Origin: Acidithiobacillus caldus ATCC 51756
GTDB lineage: Bacteria; Pseudomonadota; Gammaproteobacteria; Acidithiobacillales; Acidithiobacillaceae
DNA length: 64,000 nt
Assembly: GCF_000175575.2 (NCBI RefSeq)
Contig: NZ_CP005986.1
Location: 627,549 to 691,548 of the forward strand
Direction of reading: 5' to 3'
Shown: one piece after another, positions 1 through 9,293 of the stretch
How positions within the stretch are numbered: position 1 is the stretch's first letter
Layout of the letters: the number at the start of each line of letters is the position of its first letter
Made by a program: the position numbers and the translations under genes
Notes under the pieces: generated by a model
What the model saw: the letters and a program-made list of their open reading frames with translations, nothing else
The model's database searches: none
What the model was told of the DNA's origin: nothing

Positions 1-325
1 TGCGAAAGAGGTGATGTGTATCAAGGTCCTTGGGGGATCCCATCGGCGCTACGCGGACATCGGTGACGTCATCAAGGTCAGCGTCAAGGACGCAGCGCCG
101 CGTGGCAAGGTCAAGAAGGGGGACGTCTACAACGCCCTCATCGTGCGCACGCGCAAGGGCGTACGCCGCGAGGACGGTTCCGTGATCCGCTTCGATAGCA
201 ACTCGGCCGTCCTGCTCAACAATCAGATGCAGCCCATCGGCACCCGCATCTTCGGCCCGGTAACCCGTGAACTTCGTGGCGCCAATTTCATGAAGATCAT
301 CTCCCTTGCGCCGGAAGTGTTGTGA
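1..325 (+). CDS. rplN: 50S ribosomal protein L14 (5' end outside window)
   Basis: The reading frame enters from the left edge (first whole codon at base 2) and ends at 325. The visible 107 or so residues cover most of the roughly 122-residue L14 family, including the conserved [23 protein letters not shown] and [12 protein letters not shown] segments and the terminal [13 protein letters not shown]14 is a large-subunit protein that binds 23S rRNA near the L19 bridge to the small subunit. It lies directly upstream of rplX, as in the spc operon. The missing N-terminus is a window effect, not a truncation. Confidence 0.97.
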   Translation, partial: AKEVMCIKVLGGSHRRYADIGDVIKVSVKDAAPRGKVKKGDVYNALIVRTRKGVRREDGSVIRFDSNSAVLLNNQMQPIGTRIFGPVTRELRGANFMKIISLAPEVL

Positions 326-335
326 GGAATCAACG

Positions 336-656
336 ATGAGCAAACTACGCAAGAATGATGAGGTCATCGTCCTCGCCGGCAAGGACAAGGGTAAACGGGG
401 CAAGATTTTGCGCGTGCTCCCAGGTGAGTCCCGGGTGGTGGTGGAAAAGGTCAACATGATCAAGCGCCATACCCGTCCCGATCGGATGGGCAAGGCTGGT
501 GGTATCGTCGAAAAGGAAGCACCCATACACATCTCCAACGTTGCGGTGGTGAACCCGGCCACCGGCAAAGCCGATCGCATCGGCCAGCGGTTTCTGGAGG
601 ATGGTCGCAAGGTACGTTTTTTCAAGAGTAACGGCGAAGTAGTGCCGAGTCATTGA
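336..656 (+). CDS. rplX: 50S ribosomal protein L24
   Basis: 106 residues, close to the 104 of the E. coli protein. L24 is an early 23S rRNA-binding assembly protein. The N-terminal KOW segment ([19 protein letters not shown]) and the following [12 protein letters not shown] stretch are typical. An in-frame codon exists at 306, but the ATG at 336 is preceded by GAGGAA at a good distance and begins [10 protein letters not shown], matching the family start. It sits ten bases after rplN in the spc-type order. Confidence 0.97.
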   Translation: MSKLRKNDEVIVLAGKDKGKRGKILRVLPGESRVVVEKVNMIKRHTRPDRMGKAGGIVEKEAPIHISNVAVVNPATGKADRIGQRFLEDGRKVRFFKSNGEVVPSH

Positions 657-673
657 TGGGAGCCGTCGATAAC

Positions 674-1216
674 ATGGAAGCGCGCTTGTACCAGGTTTAC
701 AAGACCACTATCGTTCCACGATTGATGCAGGAGTTCGGCTTCAAGAGCGTGATGGAGGTCCCGCGCCTGCAAAAGATCACCCTCAACATGGGAGTGGGTG
801 AAGCGGTGGGCGATAAAAAGGTGCTCGAGGCAGCCCTTGGCGACATGACCAAGATTGCCGGGCAGAAGCCCATTGTTACCAAGGCGCGCAAGTCGGTAGC
901 AGCTTTCAAGATTCGCGATGGCTACCCCATTGGCTGCATGGTGACCTTGCGCGGAGCGCGTATGTATGAGTTTCTCGACCGTCTGGTGACGGTGGCCATT
1001 CCGCGGATTCGGGACTTTCGAGGTTTGTCGCCGCGCTCTTTCGACGGACGCGGAAACTACAGCATGGGCGTGAAGGAGCAGATCATTTTTCCGGAAATCG
1101 AATACGACAAGATCGACCGGTTGCGGGGCCTGGATGTCGTCTTCACGACGACGGCCAAGAACGACGCCGAGGGCCTCGGGCTCTTGAAGGCCTTCAACAT
1201 GCCGTTCCGGTCCTGA
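674..1216 (+). CDS. rplE: 50S ribosomal protein L5
   Basis: 180 residues from the ATG at 674 (E. coli L5 has 179). L5 binds 5S rRNA and contacts the P-site tRNA. Diagnostic stretches include [36 protein letters not shown] and [18 protein letters not shown]. An in-frame ATG at 656 overlaps the rplX stop but has no Shine-Dalgarno sequence. The ATG at 674 has GGGAG upstream and gives the usual length, so it is preferred. Confidence 0.97.
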   Translation: MEARLYQVYKTTIVPRLMQEFGFKSVMEVPRLQKITLNMGVGEAVGDKKVLEAALGDMTKIAGQKPIVTKARKSVAAFKIRDGYPIGCMVTLRGARMYEFLDRLVTVAIPRIRDFRGLSPRSFDGRGNYSMGVKEQIIFPEIEYDKIDRLRGLDVVFTTTAKNDAEGLGLLKAFNMPFRS

Positions 1217-1231
1217 GGGAGTCCAACAGCC

Positions 1232-1417
1232 ATGGCAAAAAAATCACTGATCGCAAAGGCCGAACGCACGCCAAAGTTTCGGGTGCGCGCCTATCACCGT
1301 TGCAAGTTGTGCGGTCGCTCGCGCGGTTATTATCGTAAGTTTGGGCTTTGTCGACTTTGCCTGCGTAAGCACGCGTCCAGCGGCGCCATCCCCGGCGTCG
1401 TCAAGAGCAGTTGGTGA
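1232..1417 (+). CDS. rpsN: 30S ribosomal protein S14, short zinc-binding form
   Basis: A 61-residue S14 of the C+ (zinc ribbon, type Z) class, with cysteines at 24, 27, 40 and 43 in a CxxC-12-CxxC arrangement. The E. coli-type S14 is about 101 residues and lacks these cysteines. S14 is a late-assembling small-subunit head protein. GAGGGA lies 11 bases before the start. Position between rplE and rpsH is standard. Presence of the short form agrees with the C+ forms of S4 and L36 later in the same block. Confidence 0.96.
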   Translation: MAKKSLIAKAERTPKFRVRAYHRCKLCGRSRGYYRKFGLCRLCLRKHASSGAIPGVVKSSW

Positions 1418-1426
1418 GGGTGGATT

Positions 1427-1822
1427 ATGAGCATGACAGATCCTATTGCAGACATGTTGACCCGCATCCGCAACGCGCAGCAGGTGGGCAAGGCGTACGT
1501 TCAGGTACCGGCATCGAAGCTGAAACGGGCCATAGCGCGCGTTCTGCTGGAAGAAGGCTATATTGCGGGGATCGAGGACGATGAGGTGGGTGGACACCCC
1601 AGCCTCCGCTTGACGCTCAAGTACTATGCGGGCGAGGGTGTGATCGCCGAGATTCGGCGGGTCAGCCGTCCTGGCGTGCGCATCTACCGGGGTGCTCAGG
1701 ACCTACCGCGGGTTCGGGATGGTCTCGGGATAGCCATTGTATCGACATCGCAGGGCATCATGACCGATCGGGCGGCACGCGCTGCTGGAATCGGTGGTGA
1801 AGTCCTCTGTGTCGTCTCGTAA
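1427..1822 (+). CDS. rpsH: 30S ribosomal protein S8
   Basis: 131 residues, the usual length. S8 is a primary 16S rRNA-binding protein of the central domain and, in enterobacteria, the translational repressor of the spc operon. The N-terminal [16 protein letters not shown] and the C-terminal GGEVLCVVS tail are characteristic. It starts nine bases after the rpsN stop. Whether S8 represses this operon here cannot be judged from the sequence alone. Confidence 0.97.
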   Translation: MSMTDPIADMLTRIRNAQQVGKAYVQVPASKLKRAIARVLLEEGYIAGIEDDEVGGHPSLRLTLKYYAGEGVIAEIRRVSRPGVRIYRGAQDLPRVRDGLGIAIVSTSQGIMTDRAARAAGIGGEVLCVVS

Positions 1823-1833
1823 GCGGGGGGATC

Positions 1834-2358
1834 ATGTCGCGTATAGCTAAGTATCCGGTACAGCTGCCCAAGGGTGTCGAGGTCAACGTCGGCGCGACGG
1901 AAGTCTCGGTCAAAGGTCCCAAAGGTCAGCTGTCTATGCCGATGGTCTCTGGGCTTTCCCTTGCGGTAGACAACGGCACGGCTACCGTATCCTGGGAACC
2001 GGGTCAGAGTCATCACGCCGGCACCCTGCGGGCCCTGTTGCACAATATGGTCGTCGGTGTATCCCAGGGATTCGAGCGGAAACTCGAGATCATCGGCGTC
2101 GGCTATCGTGCTCAGGCCAAAGGGAGGACCCTCAGCCTCAGCCTCGGTTTCTCCCATCCGGTGGAGTACCCGGTGCCCGAAGAGATAAGCATCGAGACGC
2201 CATCCCAGACGGAAATCGTGATCCGCGGTGTGGATAAGCAAAAGGTAGGGCAAGTAGCCGCCGATATCCGCGGGTATCGTCCTCCCGAGCCTTATAAGGG
2301 TAAGGGTGTACGTTACGCCGGCGAGAATGTCCGGCGCAAAGAAGCCAAGAAGAAGTAG
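1834..2358 (+). CDS. rplF: 50S ribosomal protein L6
   Basis: 174 residues (family about 177). L6 lies near the factor-binding site and sarcin-ricin loop of the large subunit. Seen are [16 protein letters not shown] at the N-terminus, the [11 protein letters not shown] segment, and the C-terminal [19 protein letters not shown] motif with a lysine-rich tail. It follows rpsH after an 11-base gap containing a G-rich ribosome binding site. Confidence 0.97.
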   Translation: MSRIAKYPVQLPKGVEVNVGATEVSVKGPKGQLSMPMVSGLSLAVDNGTATVSWEPGQSHHAGTLRALLHNMVVGVSQGFERKLEIIGVGYRAQAKGRTLSLSLGFSHPVEYPVPEEISIETPSQTEIVIRGVDKQKVGQVAADIRGYRPPEPYKGKGVRYAGENVRRKEAKKK

Positions 2359-2367
2359 GAGCCTGAG

Positions 2368-2724
2368 ATGAAAGACAAGAATATCGCACGCTTGCGGCGA
2401 GCGCGGAAAACCCGGATCCGCATAGCGGGTCAGGGAAAGCCGAGGTTGTGTGTGTTCCGCTCGGGTCGACACATCTACGCGCAGATCATCGATGACGCCA
2501 AAGGTCAAGTGCTGACGCAAGCTTCCAGTCTTGAGAAGGAAGCGCGGAGCGCGCACGGGCTCGGTAACGATGTCGCAGCAGCCGCGGCCATTGGTGAGCG
2601 AGTAGCGCAGAAGGCGCTGGCGATCGGGATCAAGGAAGTGGCCTTCGACCGGAGTGGTTACCGTTACCACGGTCGTGTGAAGGCGCTGGCGGAGGCCGCG
2701 CGTGAAGGCGGTCTGTCTTTCTGA
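2368..2724 (+). CDS. rplR: 50S ribosomal protein L18
   Basis: 118 residues, the family length. L18 binds 5S rRNA together with L5 and L25. Conserved stretches are the basic N-terminus ([12 protein letters not shown]), [18 protein letters not shown] and the C-terminal [24 protein letters not shown]. It starts ten bases after rplF and is followed by rpsE after 14 bases, the normal spc order. Confidence 0.97.
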   Translation: MKDKNIARLRRARKTRIRIAGQGKPRLCVFRSGRHIYAQIIDDAKGQVLTQASSLEKEARSAHGLGNDVAAAAAIGERVAQKALAIGIKEVAFDRSGYRYHGRVKALAEAAREGGLSF

Positions 2725-2738
2725 TGGAGAATTTCTAG

Positions 2739-3269
2739 ATGGCACGAGAAAACCGCGACAATCAGCAGTCAGCCGATGGGATGCAGGAAAAACTCATCCA
2801 CATCAACCGGGTATCGAAAGTCGTCAAGGGTGGTCGGCAGTTTGGTTTCGCGGCGTTGATGGTAGTCGGGGACGGCGACGGTAAGGTTGGCTTCGGGCGC
2901 GGCAAAGCTAAGGAGGTTCCTGCCGGCATCCAGAAAGCGACGGAACAGGCGCGGAGGTTTCTCACGCAGATTCCGTTGATGCGCGGGGGCACCATCCCGC
3001 ATCCCGTCGAGGGACGCCACGGTGCGGCGCGGGTCATCCTGCGACCGGCACCCGAAGGCAGCGGCGTGATTGCTGGTGGTGCCATGCGGGCGGTCTGCGA
3101 GGCGGCGGGACTGCGCAATGTGGTGGCGAAGTCTTTGGGTTCCAACAATCCCATCAATGTCGTGCGCGCTACCTTCAATGCCTTCGGTAAGCTGTCGAGT
3201 CCTCAGGCGGTAGCCATGAAACGGGGCAAATCGCTCAAGGATATCCGGGATGGAGGTCACGATGACTGA
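2739..3269 (+). CDS. rpsE: 30S ribosomal protein S5
   Basis: 176 residues (E. coli 167). S5 contributes to decoding accuracy and mRNA entry. The double-stranded RNA-binding half shows [18 protein letters not shown] and [14 protein letters not shown], and the C-terminal half [27 protein letters not shown]. The stop overlaps the rpmD start by eight bases, so the two are probably translationally coupled. Confidence 0.97.
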   Translation: MARENRDNQQSADGMQEKLIHINRVSKVVKGGRQFGFAALMVVGDGDGKVGFGRGKAKEVPAGIQKATEQARRFLTQIPLMRGGTIPHPVEGRHGAARVILRPAPEGSGVIAGGAMRAVCEAAGLRNVVAKSLGSNNPINVVRATFNAFGKLSSPQAVAMKRGKSLKDIRDGGHDD

Positions 3270-3447
3270 TCGTGTGCGGGTCACTTTGGTTCGAAGTCTG
3301 ATTGGGGTAACCGAGAAACACCGGGCAACGGTGCGCGGTATCGGGTTGCGCCACACCTGGCATAGTGTGGAGCGGGATTTGACCCCCGAGCTGCAGGGTA
3401 TGTTGGCCAAGGTTCCCTATCTCTTGCGCTGGGAGGTGATTCGGTGA
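3262..3447 (+). CDS. rpmD: 50S ribosomal protein L30
   Basis: 61 residues from the ATG at 3262 (family about 59). The chosen start is preceded by GGAGG inside the end of rpsE. An earlier in-frame ATG at 3250 lies in front of that site and is not used. The core [19 protein letters not shown] and GLRHTW region identifies the family. The final codons overlap the GTG of rplO. Confidence 0.95.
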   Translation: MTDRVRVTLVRSLIGVTEKHRATVRGIGLRHTWHSVERDLTPELQGMLAKVPYLLRWEVIR

Positions 3448-3881
3448 AACTCAATACCATAGGTCCGGCGGACGGCGCCAAACAGGAACGTCGCAGGGTT
3501 GGTCGAGGCATTGGTAGCGGCTTCGGTAAAACCGCTGGGCGGGGACACAAGGGCCAGCACGCGCGCTCCGGCGGCTACCATAAGGTCGGCTTCGAGGGCG
3601 GACAGATGCCCTTGCAGCGTCGTATCCCGAAGCGAGGTTTCCGCAGTGCGCTGGCACCACGGGTCGCCGAAGTGCAGCTTGGTCTGCTAGAAAGCGCCGC
3701 CATTGCCGGCGTCGTGGATCTCGAAGCGTTGCGGCTGCGGCGCTTGGTACGCGGCAAGCCCGCTGCCGTGAAGGTCATCCTCGGTGGTGAACTGACGCAG
3801 GCCATCACCGTGAAGGGACTGCGCGTGAGCGCCGGAGCGCGGGCGGTCATTGAGCAGGCTGGCGGTACGGTGGAAGCCTGA
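3444..3881 (+). CDS. rplO: 50S ribosomal protein L15
   Basis: 145 residues, the family length, starting at a GTG that overlaps the rpmD stop (GTGA). L15 is a 23S rRNA-binding assembly protein. The glycine- and arginine-rich N-terminus ([22 protein letters not shown]) and [18 protein letters not shown] are diagnostic. It is followed immediately by secY, with rplO stop and secY start sharing one base. Confidence 0.97.
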   Translation: MKLNTIGPADGAKQERRRVGRGIGSGFGKTAGRGHKGQHARSGGYHKVGFEGGQMPLQRRIPKRGFRSALAPRVAEVQLGLLESAAIAGVVDLEALRLRRLVRGKPAAVKVILGGELTQAITVKGLRVSAGARAVIEQAGGTVEA

Positions 3882-5212
3882 TGTCCGGGCTGCGTGCCAT
3901 CGGCAACGCCGCTCAGGGTGCCGGGAAGATTACCGAGCTTCGCAACCGCATCCTTTTTCTTCTTGGGGCGCTGTTGGTGTTCCGAATCGGCGCCCACATT
4001 CCCGTCCCGGGGATCGATCCCGCCGCCATGGCGGCCTTTTTCAATCAGCAGCGGGGCACCATCCTCGGCATGTTCAACATGTTCTCGGGGGGTGCGTTAT
4101 CGCGCCTGACGGTGTTCGCCCTGGGTATCATGCCCTACATCAGTGCTTCCATCATCTTTCAGCTGGCGGGTTCCGTCGTCCCCAAGATCGAGGAACTAAA
4201 GAAAGAGGGCGAAGCGGGGCGGCGCAAGATCATGGAATACACCCGTTACGCCACGGTGGTGCTATCGCTACTGCAAGGCCTGGGCATTGCCGTCGCCATC
4301 GAGAAGATGCACGCCGGTAACCTTCCGGTGGTCATCGACCCCGGTATCGGGTTCCTTTTTACCACCACCATATCCTTGGCCGCCGGAACGGTCTTTCTGA
4401 TGTGGATCGGTGAGCAAATCACGGAGCGCGGTATTGGTAACGGCATATCCATGATCATTTTTGCGGGGATTGTGGCTGGTTTGCCGGAAGCCATTGGCAC
4501 GACGTTCGAGCTCATGCGTACGGGGCAATATCAGCCCCTGTTCGTCCTGATGCTGTTCATTCTGGCCTTGGCTGTGCTTGCCTTTGTCGTCTTCATGGAG
4601 AGCGCCCAACGACGGATTCCCATTCAATACGCCAAACGCCAGGTCGGCAGGAAGATTTACGGCGGCCAGAGCACGCACATGCCCCTGAAGGTGAATATGT
4701 CCGGTGTCATTCCGCCCATCTTCGCATCCAGCATCATTCTGCTGCCGGCGACCCTGTCGGGCTGGTTTGCCAACGTTCCGGGTATGGAGTGGTTGGCCCG
4801 TTTTGGGCAAGCGCTCAGTCCGGGCAGTACGCTGTACGTCGTGGTGTTTACGGTGGCCATAGTCTTCTTTGCGTTTTTCTACACGGCTATGGTTTTCAAT
4901 CCTCGGGAAACGGCCGATAACCTGAAGAAATCCGGCGCTTTTGTGCCGGGGATTCGCCCAGGGGAGCAAACTGCCAAGTACATGGATCGCGTCCTCAGCC
5001 GGTTGACGTTATGGGGGGCCATCTATTTGACCCTGGTTTGTCTGTTGCCGGAATTTCTCATCGTCCACTACAACGTTCCTTTCTACTTCGGCGGCACCAG
5101 CCTGCTGATCGTCGTGGTGGTCATGATGGATCTCATGGCCCAGATCCAGAGCCACTTGCTCACCCACCAATACGAAGGGCTGCTGCGCAAGAATCCGGCG
5201 GGTCCGCGTTGA
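3881..5212 (+). CDS. secY: Sec translocon subunit SecY
   Basis: 443 residues, the E. coli length. SecY forms the protein-conducting channel in the inner membrane with SecE and SecG. About ten hydrophobic segments are visible. Typical motifs include [12 protein letters not shown] near the start of TM1, [23 protein letters not shown] in the plug/TM2 region, the cytoplasmic loop [13 protein letters not shown], and the C-terminal [14 protein letters not shown]. Stop and adk start overlap as TGATG, which supports coupled translation within the spc operon. Confidence 0.98.
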   Translation: MSGLRAIGNAAQGAGKITELRNRILFLLGALLVFRIGAHIPVPGIDPAAMAAFFNQQRGTILGMFNMFSGGALSRLTVFALGIMPYISASIIFQLAGSVVPKIEELKKEGEAGRRKIMEYTRYATVVLSLLQGLGIAVAIEKMHAGNLPVVIDPGIGFLFTTTISLAAGTVFLMWIGEQITERGIGNGISMIIFAGIVAGLPEAIGTTFELMRTGQYQPLFVLMLFILALAVLAFVVFMESAQRRIPIQYAKRQVGRKIYGGQSTHMPLKVNMSGVIPPIFASSIILLPATLSGWFANVPGMEWLARFGQALSPGSTLYVVVFTVAIVFFAFFYTAMVFNPRETADNLKKSGAFVPGIRPGEQTAKYMDRVLSRLTLWGAIYLTLVCLLPEFLIVHYNVPFYFGGTSLLIVVVVMMDLMAQIQSHLLTHQYEGLLRKNPAGPR

Positions 5213-5877
5213 TGAAGGGTCAGGGACATATCATTTTTCTGGGTGCACCTGGCGTTGGCAAAGGGACCCAGGCCAAGCTTCTGTCGAACCGGCTGGGCTT
5301 GCCACATGTCTCCACCGGTGATATGCTCCGCGCCTCTGTTCTTGCAGGTACCGCAATGGGCCGTCGGGCCAAGGCGGTCATGGACAGTGGCGCCTTGGTG
5401 GGTGACGAGATCATCTTGGGTATCGTGCGCGAGCGCCTCGCCGAGCCCGATGCCGCCCGCGGGGTCTTGTTCGATGGTTTTCCAAGAACATTGGCTCAAG
5501 CGAAGGCCTTGGACGAGATGGTGGCAGGCGCTACCGTGGTAATACGGGCTATTGTCCACCTGGTGCTTGCGGATGAAGACATTGTGGAGCGTCTCTCGGG
5601 AAGACGCGTGTGTGCGCAGTGCGGAGCTATATACCACGTGCGATTTCAGCCACCGACGCGTGCGGGTATCTGTGATCGTTGCGGGGGCGAGCTGCTACAG
5701 CGAGACGACGATAAGCCCGAGGTGATTCGTCATCGTCTGGAGGTGTACCGCCGGGATACCGAGCCCCTCATTGCCTATTATGCGGGTCGTCCGGGATACC
5801 GGGAAATTTCCGCGGTGGGAGACAGCGAGGCGGTGTCGATGCGTATACTGGAGGAGTTAGGCGAAGCTCATGGCTAA
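5212..5877 (+). CDS. adk: Adenylate kinase, zinc-lid type
   Basis: 221 residues from the ATG at 5212, which overlaps the secY stop. The enzyme interconverts AMP and ATP with two ADP in the cytoplasm. The P-loop GAPGVGKG is at residues 11-18, the AMP-binding DGFPRT at 88-93, and the LID carries cysteines 134, 137, 154 and 157 (CxxC...CxxC), a structural zinc site. The E. coli enzyme lacks these cysteines. Location between secY and infA is common in bacteria outside the enterics. An upstream extension of the frame into secY is ignored. Confidence 0.97.
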   Translation: MKGQGHIIFLGAPGVGKGTQAKLLSNRLGLPHVSTGDMLRASVLAGTAMGRRAKAVMDSGALVGDEIILGIVRERLAEPDAARGVLFDGFPRTLAQAKALDEMVAGATVVIRAIVHLVLADEDIVERLSGRRVCAQCGAIYHVRFQPPTRAGICDRCGGELLQRDDDKPEVIRHRLEVYRRDTEPLIAYYAGRPGYREISAVGDSEAVSMRILEELGEAHG

Positions 5878-6088
5878 GGAAGATACCCTGGAGATGCAGG
5901 GAGAGGTCATCGAGAACCTGCCCAGCGCGACCTTCAAGGTCCGGCTAGAGAATGGCTTTATCGTGAACGCACACATATCGGGCAAGATGCGGATGCACTA
6001 CATTCGTATCCTGCCGGGAGACAAGGTTACGGTGGAGATGACGCCCTACGATCTCAGCAAGGGCCGAATCATTTATCGCGCCAAGTGA
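5870..6088 (+). CDS. infA: Translation initiation factor IF-1
   Basis: 72 residues, exactly the family length, forming a single S1/OB-fold domain. IF-1 occupies the ribosomal A site during initiation. [13 protein letters not shown], the central [20 protein letters not shown] and the terminal [13 protein letters not shown] are typical. The start overlaps the end of adk by eight bases. Confidence 0.97.
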   Translation: MAKEDTLEMQGEVIENLPSATFKVRLENGFIVNAHISGKMRMHYIRILPGDKVTVEMTPYDLSKGRIIYRAK

Positions 6089-6110
6089 TGGCGCTCTGTA
6101 GGGGGTTGTG

Positions 6111-6224
6111 ATGAAGGTCCGCGCATCGGTCAAAAAGTTGTGTCGCAATTGCAAGATCATCCGCCGCAACGGCGTGGTGCGCGTGATCTGCGTCGAACCG
6201 CGGCACAAGCAGCGTCAGGGTTGA
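6111..6224 (+). CDS. rpmJ: 50S ribosomal protein L36, zinc-binding form
   Basis: A 37-residue ORF starting [15 protein letters not shown] and ending HKQRQG, which identifies L36. Zinc ligands C11, C14, C27 and H32 are all present (C+ form). The ATG at 6111 is preceded by a GGGGG stretch at 6101-6105. The gene sits between infA and rpsM, its conserved position. Confidence 0.96.
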   Translation: MKVRASVKKLCRNCKIIRRNGVVRVICVEPRHKQRQG

Positions 6225-6271
6225 TGAGTCTGGAGTCAGGTAGAGCTGTAGAGCCTTTGGAGGAGTAGCGG

Positions 6272-6628
6272 ATGGCCCGCATTGCTGGTGTCAACATTCC
6301 CAATAACAAGCAGATAGAGACCGCGTTGACCTATATCTACGGTATCGGTCCGTCGCGATCCAAGCAGATTTTGGCGGCAGCCGAAGTTCCCTTCGACATT
6401 CGTGTGAAAGACATCAGCGAAGCCGAGCTCGAGCGCATCCGCACGGAGGTAGGCAAGTTTCTGGTGGAGGGCGATCTGCGCCGGGAAGTCACCATGAATA
6501 TCAAACGGCTGATGGATCTCGGCTGCTACCGCGGAATCCGGCATCGCCGCGGGCTTCCGGTTCATGGACAACGGACGAAGACCAATGCGCGTACGCGCAA
6601 GGGTCCGGCCAAGGCCATCACTCGCTGA
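6272..6628 (+). CDS. rpsM: 30S ribosomal protein S13
   Basis: 118 residues, the family length. S13 lies in the small-subunit head and contacts L5 and the P-site t[29 protein letters not shown] opens the protein and the C-terminal [22 protein letters not shown] is diagnostic. A strong GGAGGAG ribosome binding site precedes the ATG. This is the first gene of the alpha-operon part. Confidence 0.97.
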   Translation: MARIAGVNIPNNKQIETALTYIYGIGPSRSKQILAAAEVPFDIRVKDISEAELERIRTEVGKFLVEGDLRREVTMNIKRLMDLGCYRGIRHRRGLPVHGQRTKTNARTRKGPAKAITR

Positions 6629-6646
6629 TTCTGAAAGGTTATCCTC

Positions 6647-7045
6647 ATGGCAAAGACGCAAAGCAGCAATCTTCGGGTGCGCAAGAAGATCAAAAAAAAC
6701 GTAGTTGATGGCGTTGCACATATCTACGCGTCCTTCAACAACACCATCATTACCATCAGTGATCGGCAGGGGAACGCCCTCGCCTGGGCGAGCTCCGGCG
6801 GCTCCGGTTTTCGCGGATCGCGCAAGAGTACTCCCTTTGCTGCGCAGGTTGCAGCGGAAAATGCCGGACGCAAGGCGCAGGAGTATGGCGTCAAGAATCT
6901 CGATGTGGAGGTGCGCGGACCTGGCCCCGGTCGCGAGAGTACGGTGCGAGCCCTCCACTCCGTGGGTTTTCGCATTACCAGTATCCGCGACGTGACACCC
7001 ATCCCTCACAACGGTTGCCGTCCGCCTAAAAAACGGCGCGTTTAA
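6647..7045 (+). CDS. rpsK: 30S ribosomal protein S11
   Basis: 132 residues (E. coli 129). S11 forms part of the platform near the mRNA exit. Clear signatures are [19 protein letters not shown], the [15 protein letters not shown] stretch, [15 protein letters not shown] and the C-terminal [23 protein letters not shown]. It is preceded by an AAAGG-type ribosome binding site and followed by rpsD. Confidence 0.97.
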   Translation: MAKTQSSNLRVRKKIKKNVVDGVAHIYASFNNTIITISDRQGNALAWASSGGSGFRGSRKSTPFAAQVAAENAGRKAQEYGVKNLDVEVRGPGPGRESTVRALHSVGFRITSIRDVTPIPHNGCRPPKKRRV

Positions 7046-7064
7046 TTTCTGCTGGAGGTAGTCT

Positions 7065-7691
7065 GTGGCTAAATATACGGGACCCAGTTGCCGGCTCTGC
7101 CGACGTGAGGGAGGAAAACTCTTTCTCAAGGGTGAGAAGTGCTTTTCCGATAAGTGTCCGGTCAGTATCAAGGCATATGCGCCTGGGCAGCACGGTCAAC
7201 GCCGCGGGCGGGTGAGCGAGTACGGCACCCAGTTGCGGGAAAAGCAGAAGATTCGGCGAATCTACGGCGTTCTGGAGGGGCAGTTCCGGCGCTACTTCGA
7301 GCGCGCCAGTCAGACCCGCGGCGTCACCGGTGAACTGCTGTTGCGCTTTCTGGAGCTGCGGCTGGACAACGTCGCCTATCGGCTGGGGTATGGATCGTCC
7401 CGAGCCGAGGCGCGTCAGGTCGTGCGCCATGGCCACATTACGGTGAACGGTCGTCGTGTCGACATCCCGTCCTACCAGGTCCGCGCCGGCGATGTGGTGG
7501 CGGTGGCCGAATCGGCGCGGCAACACGCGCGGATTCTGGCAGCCGTCGAGGCGGCGGCGGCTCGCGGTTTTCCGGAGTGGTTGAGTGTCGATAGTGCCAA
7601 TCTTCAGGCAACGGTCAAGGCCGTCCCCGTGCGTGAGGATATGGCTCCGGATTTGAATGAACAGGTGGTGGTGGAGCTGTACTCCAAGTAA
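7065..7691 (+). CDS. rpsD: 30S ribosomal protein S4, zinc-binding form
   Basis: 208 residues starting at GTG (TGGAGG lies upstream). S4 is a primary 16S rRNA-binding protein that nucleates 5'-domain assembly. In many bacteria it also represses the alpha operon. Cysteines 9, 12, 26 and 31 form the C+ zinc site absent from E. coli S4. The core APGQHGQRRGRVSEYG, LREKQKIRRIYGVLE and the S4 RNA-binding domain LRLDNVAYRLGYG...ARQVVRHGHITVNG are intact. The final VELYSK is typical. Confidence 0.97.
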   Translation: MAKYTGPSCRLCRREGGKLFLKGEKCFSDKCPVSIKAYAPGQHGQRRGRVSEYGTQLREKQKIRRIYGVLEGQFRRYFERASQTRGVTGELLLRFLELRLDNVAYRLGYGSSRAEARQVVRHGHITVNGRRVDIPSYQVRAGDVVAVAESARQHARILAAVEAAAARGFPEWLSVDSANLQATVKAVPVREDMAPDLNEQVVVELYSK

Positions 7692-7712
7692 CCCCTGTAC
7701 TGAGGACTGAAT

Positions 7713-8732
7713 ATGTCGGAAATATCGGATCTGTTGCGTCCAGAGCATTACGATCTCGAAGTGCTTTCGCCTCGGCGTGCGCGGATATCCCTGGGGCCGT
7801 TGGAGCGTGGTTTTGGGCATACTCTGGGTAACGCGCTGCGGCGTGTGCTGCTGTCCTCGTTGAAGGGGGCGGCGGTGACGGAGGTGGAGATCGAAGGGGT
7901 TCTTCACGAGTATTCCAGCATCGAAGGTGTGCAGGAAGACGTGGTGGATATCCTGCTGAACCTCAAACAACTTGCGGTGCGTGCCCAGGGACGCAATGAG
8001 GTCATGGTCACCTTGCGCAAGCGCGGTCCGGGCCTTGTGACGGGCGCGGACATCATTGCCGAGCACGGCATCGAGGTGGCGAATCCGGAGCAAGTCATTG
8101 CCACCTTGACCCGCGACGTGGAGCTGGTCATGCATCTGCGCTTCGATACGGGCAGGGGCTACGAACCGGCGGCGACGCGGCGGCAGAGCCACGAGAAGCG
8201 GATTGGCGTGCTGGCGCTGGATGCGAGTTACAGTCCGGTACATCGCGTTAGTTTTCAGGTGGAAAGCGCCCGTGTCGAACAGCGCACCGACCTCGACCGC
8301 CTGGTGCTGGATGTGGAGACCAACGGGGTAGTGGAACCGCTGTGGGCCGTTCAGGAAGCAGCCCGTATCCTGCGGCAGCAGCTGGCGGTTTTTGGCGGCG
8401 CAGAGGCAGCAACGGAGCGGGAAGCCCATGCGGCGCCAGTACACGAAGACCTATTGCCGCTGCTGGCGCGTCCGGTGGACGACTTGGAATTGACGGTGCG
8501 CTCGGCCAATTGTCTGAAGGCTGAAGATATTTTCTACATCGGCGACCTGGTTCAGAAGACCGAACAGGAACTGCTCAAGGCACCCAACCTTGGACGCAAG
8601 TCCCTGACGGAAATCAAGGAAGTCTTGGACAAGAACGGTTTGACCCTGGGGATGCGCATCGAGAACTGGCCACCAGAAAATCTACCCGCCGTGCCGGGGC
8701 GTCCGGTGGTGGATGTCGGTCGTGGCGGCTAG
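7713..8732 (+). CDS. rpoA: DNA-directed RNA polymerase alpha subunit
   Basis: 339 residues (E. coli 329). The N-terminal dimerisation domain shows [23 protein letters not shown] and [17 protein letters not shown]. The C-terminal domain that binds UP elements and activators shows [21 protein letters not shown] and [14 protein letters not shown]. It lies between rpsD and rplQ, the usual alpha-operon order, with a 21-base gap from rpsD. Confidence 0.98.
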   Translation: MSEISDLLRPEHYDLEVLSPRRARISLGPLERGFGHTLGNALRRVLLSSLKGAAVTEVEIEGVLHEYSSIEGVQEDVVDILLNLKQLAVRAQGRNEVMVTLRKRGPGLVTGADIIAEHGIEVANPEQVIATLTRDVELVMHLRFDTGRGYEPAATRRQSHEKRIGVLALDASYSPVHRVSFQVESARVEQRTDLDRLVLDVETNGVVEPLWAVQEAARILRQQLAVFGGAEAATEREAHAAPVHEDLLPLLARPVDDLELTVRSANCLKAEDIFYIGDLVQKTEQELLKAPNLGRKSLTEIKEVLDKNGLTLGMRIENWPPENLPAVPGRPVVDVGRGG

Positions 8733-8773
8733 TGCGTTGGTCCTTTTCGGCTTAGGGTGGGAGACAGAGTATC

Positions 8774-9160
8774 ATGCGGCACGGTAACAGTGGTAAGAAA
8801 CTCAATAGAAACAGCAGCCATCGTAAGGCGATGTTTGCGAATATGATGGTATCGCTCTTTCAGCATGAGCGCATCGTGACGACCTTGCCCAAGGCCAAGG
8901 AACTGCGGCGCTTCGCCGAACCCATGATCACCTTGGCGAAGGAGGCGACGGTGGCGCGTCGACGTCTTGCCTTCGCCCGACTCCGGGATCGCGCGGCGGT
9001 GGTCAAACTCTTCGATGAGTTGGGTCCACATTACCGTAGTCGACCCGGCGGCTACCTGCGGATCGTCAAAAACGGATTCCGTGCCGGCGATAATGCGCCC
9101 ATGGCCATCGTCGAGTTGGTGGATCGGGAAGGTCGCGCTCCGGGCGAATCGGCGGCCTGA
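8774..9160 (+). CDS. rplQ: 50S ribosomal protein L17
   Basis: 128 residues (E. coli 127). L17 lies near the peptide exit tunnel. [24 protein letters not shown] at the N-terminus and [24 protein letters not shown] near the end are typical. It is the last gene of the ribosomal block and is followed by a stem-loop terminator at 9254-9276. Confidence 0.97.
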   Translation: MRHGNSGKKLNRNSSHRKAMFANMMVSLFQHERIVTTLPKAKELRRFAEPMITLAKEATVARRRLAFARLRDRAAVVKLFDELGPHYRSRPGGYLRIVKNGFRAGDNAPMAIVELVDREGRAPGESAA

Positions 9161-9253
9161 GGCGGGCGAGCCCCGTCGGGAGCTTAGCGGCGCACCCACG
9201 CACGGATCCAGGCGGGACGTAATCGCTCGATCCGTGGTGTGGCACGGAAAAGC

Positions 9254-9276
9254 AAAAGGCCTTCGGGCCTTTTTTC
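9254..9276 (+). terminator. Rho-independent terminator after rplQ, probably bidirectional
   Basis: The arms AAAAGGCC and GGCCTTTT are perfectly complementary around a TTCG tetraloop, with a T-run at 9270-9275. Read on the minus strand, the same hairpin is followed by TTTTGCTTTT, so it probably also ends uvrA transcription, whose stop codon lies 18 bases away. Confidence 0.85.
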
Positions 9277-9293
9277 TTGTGGGTCGATGGAGT

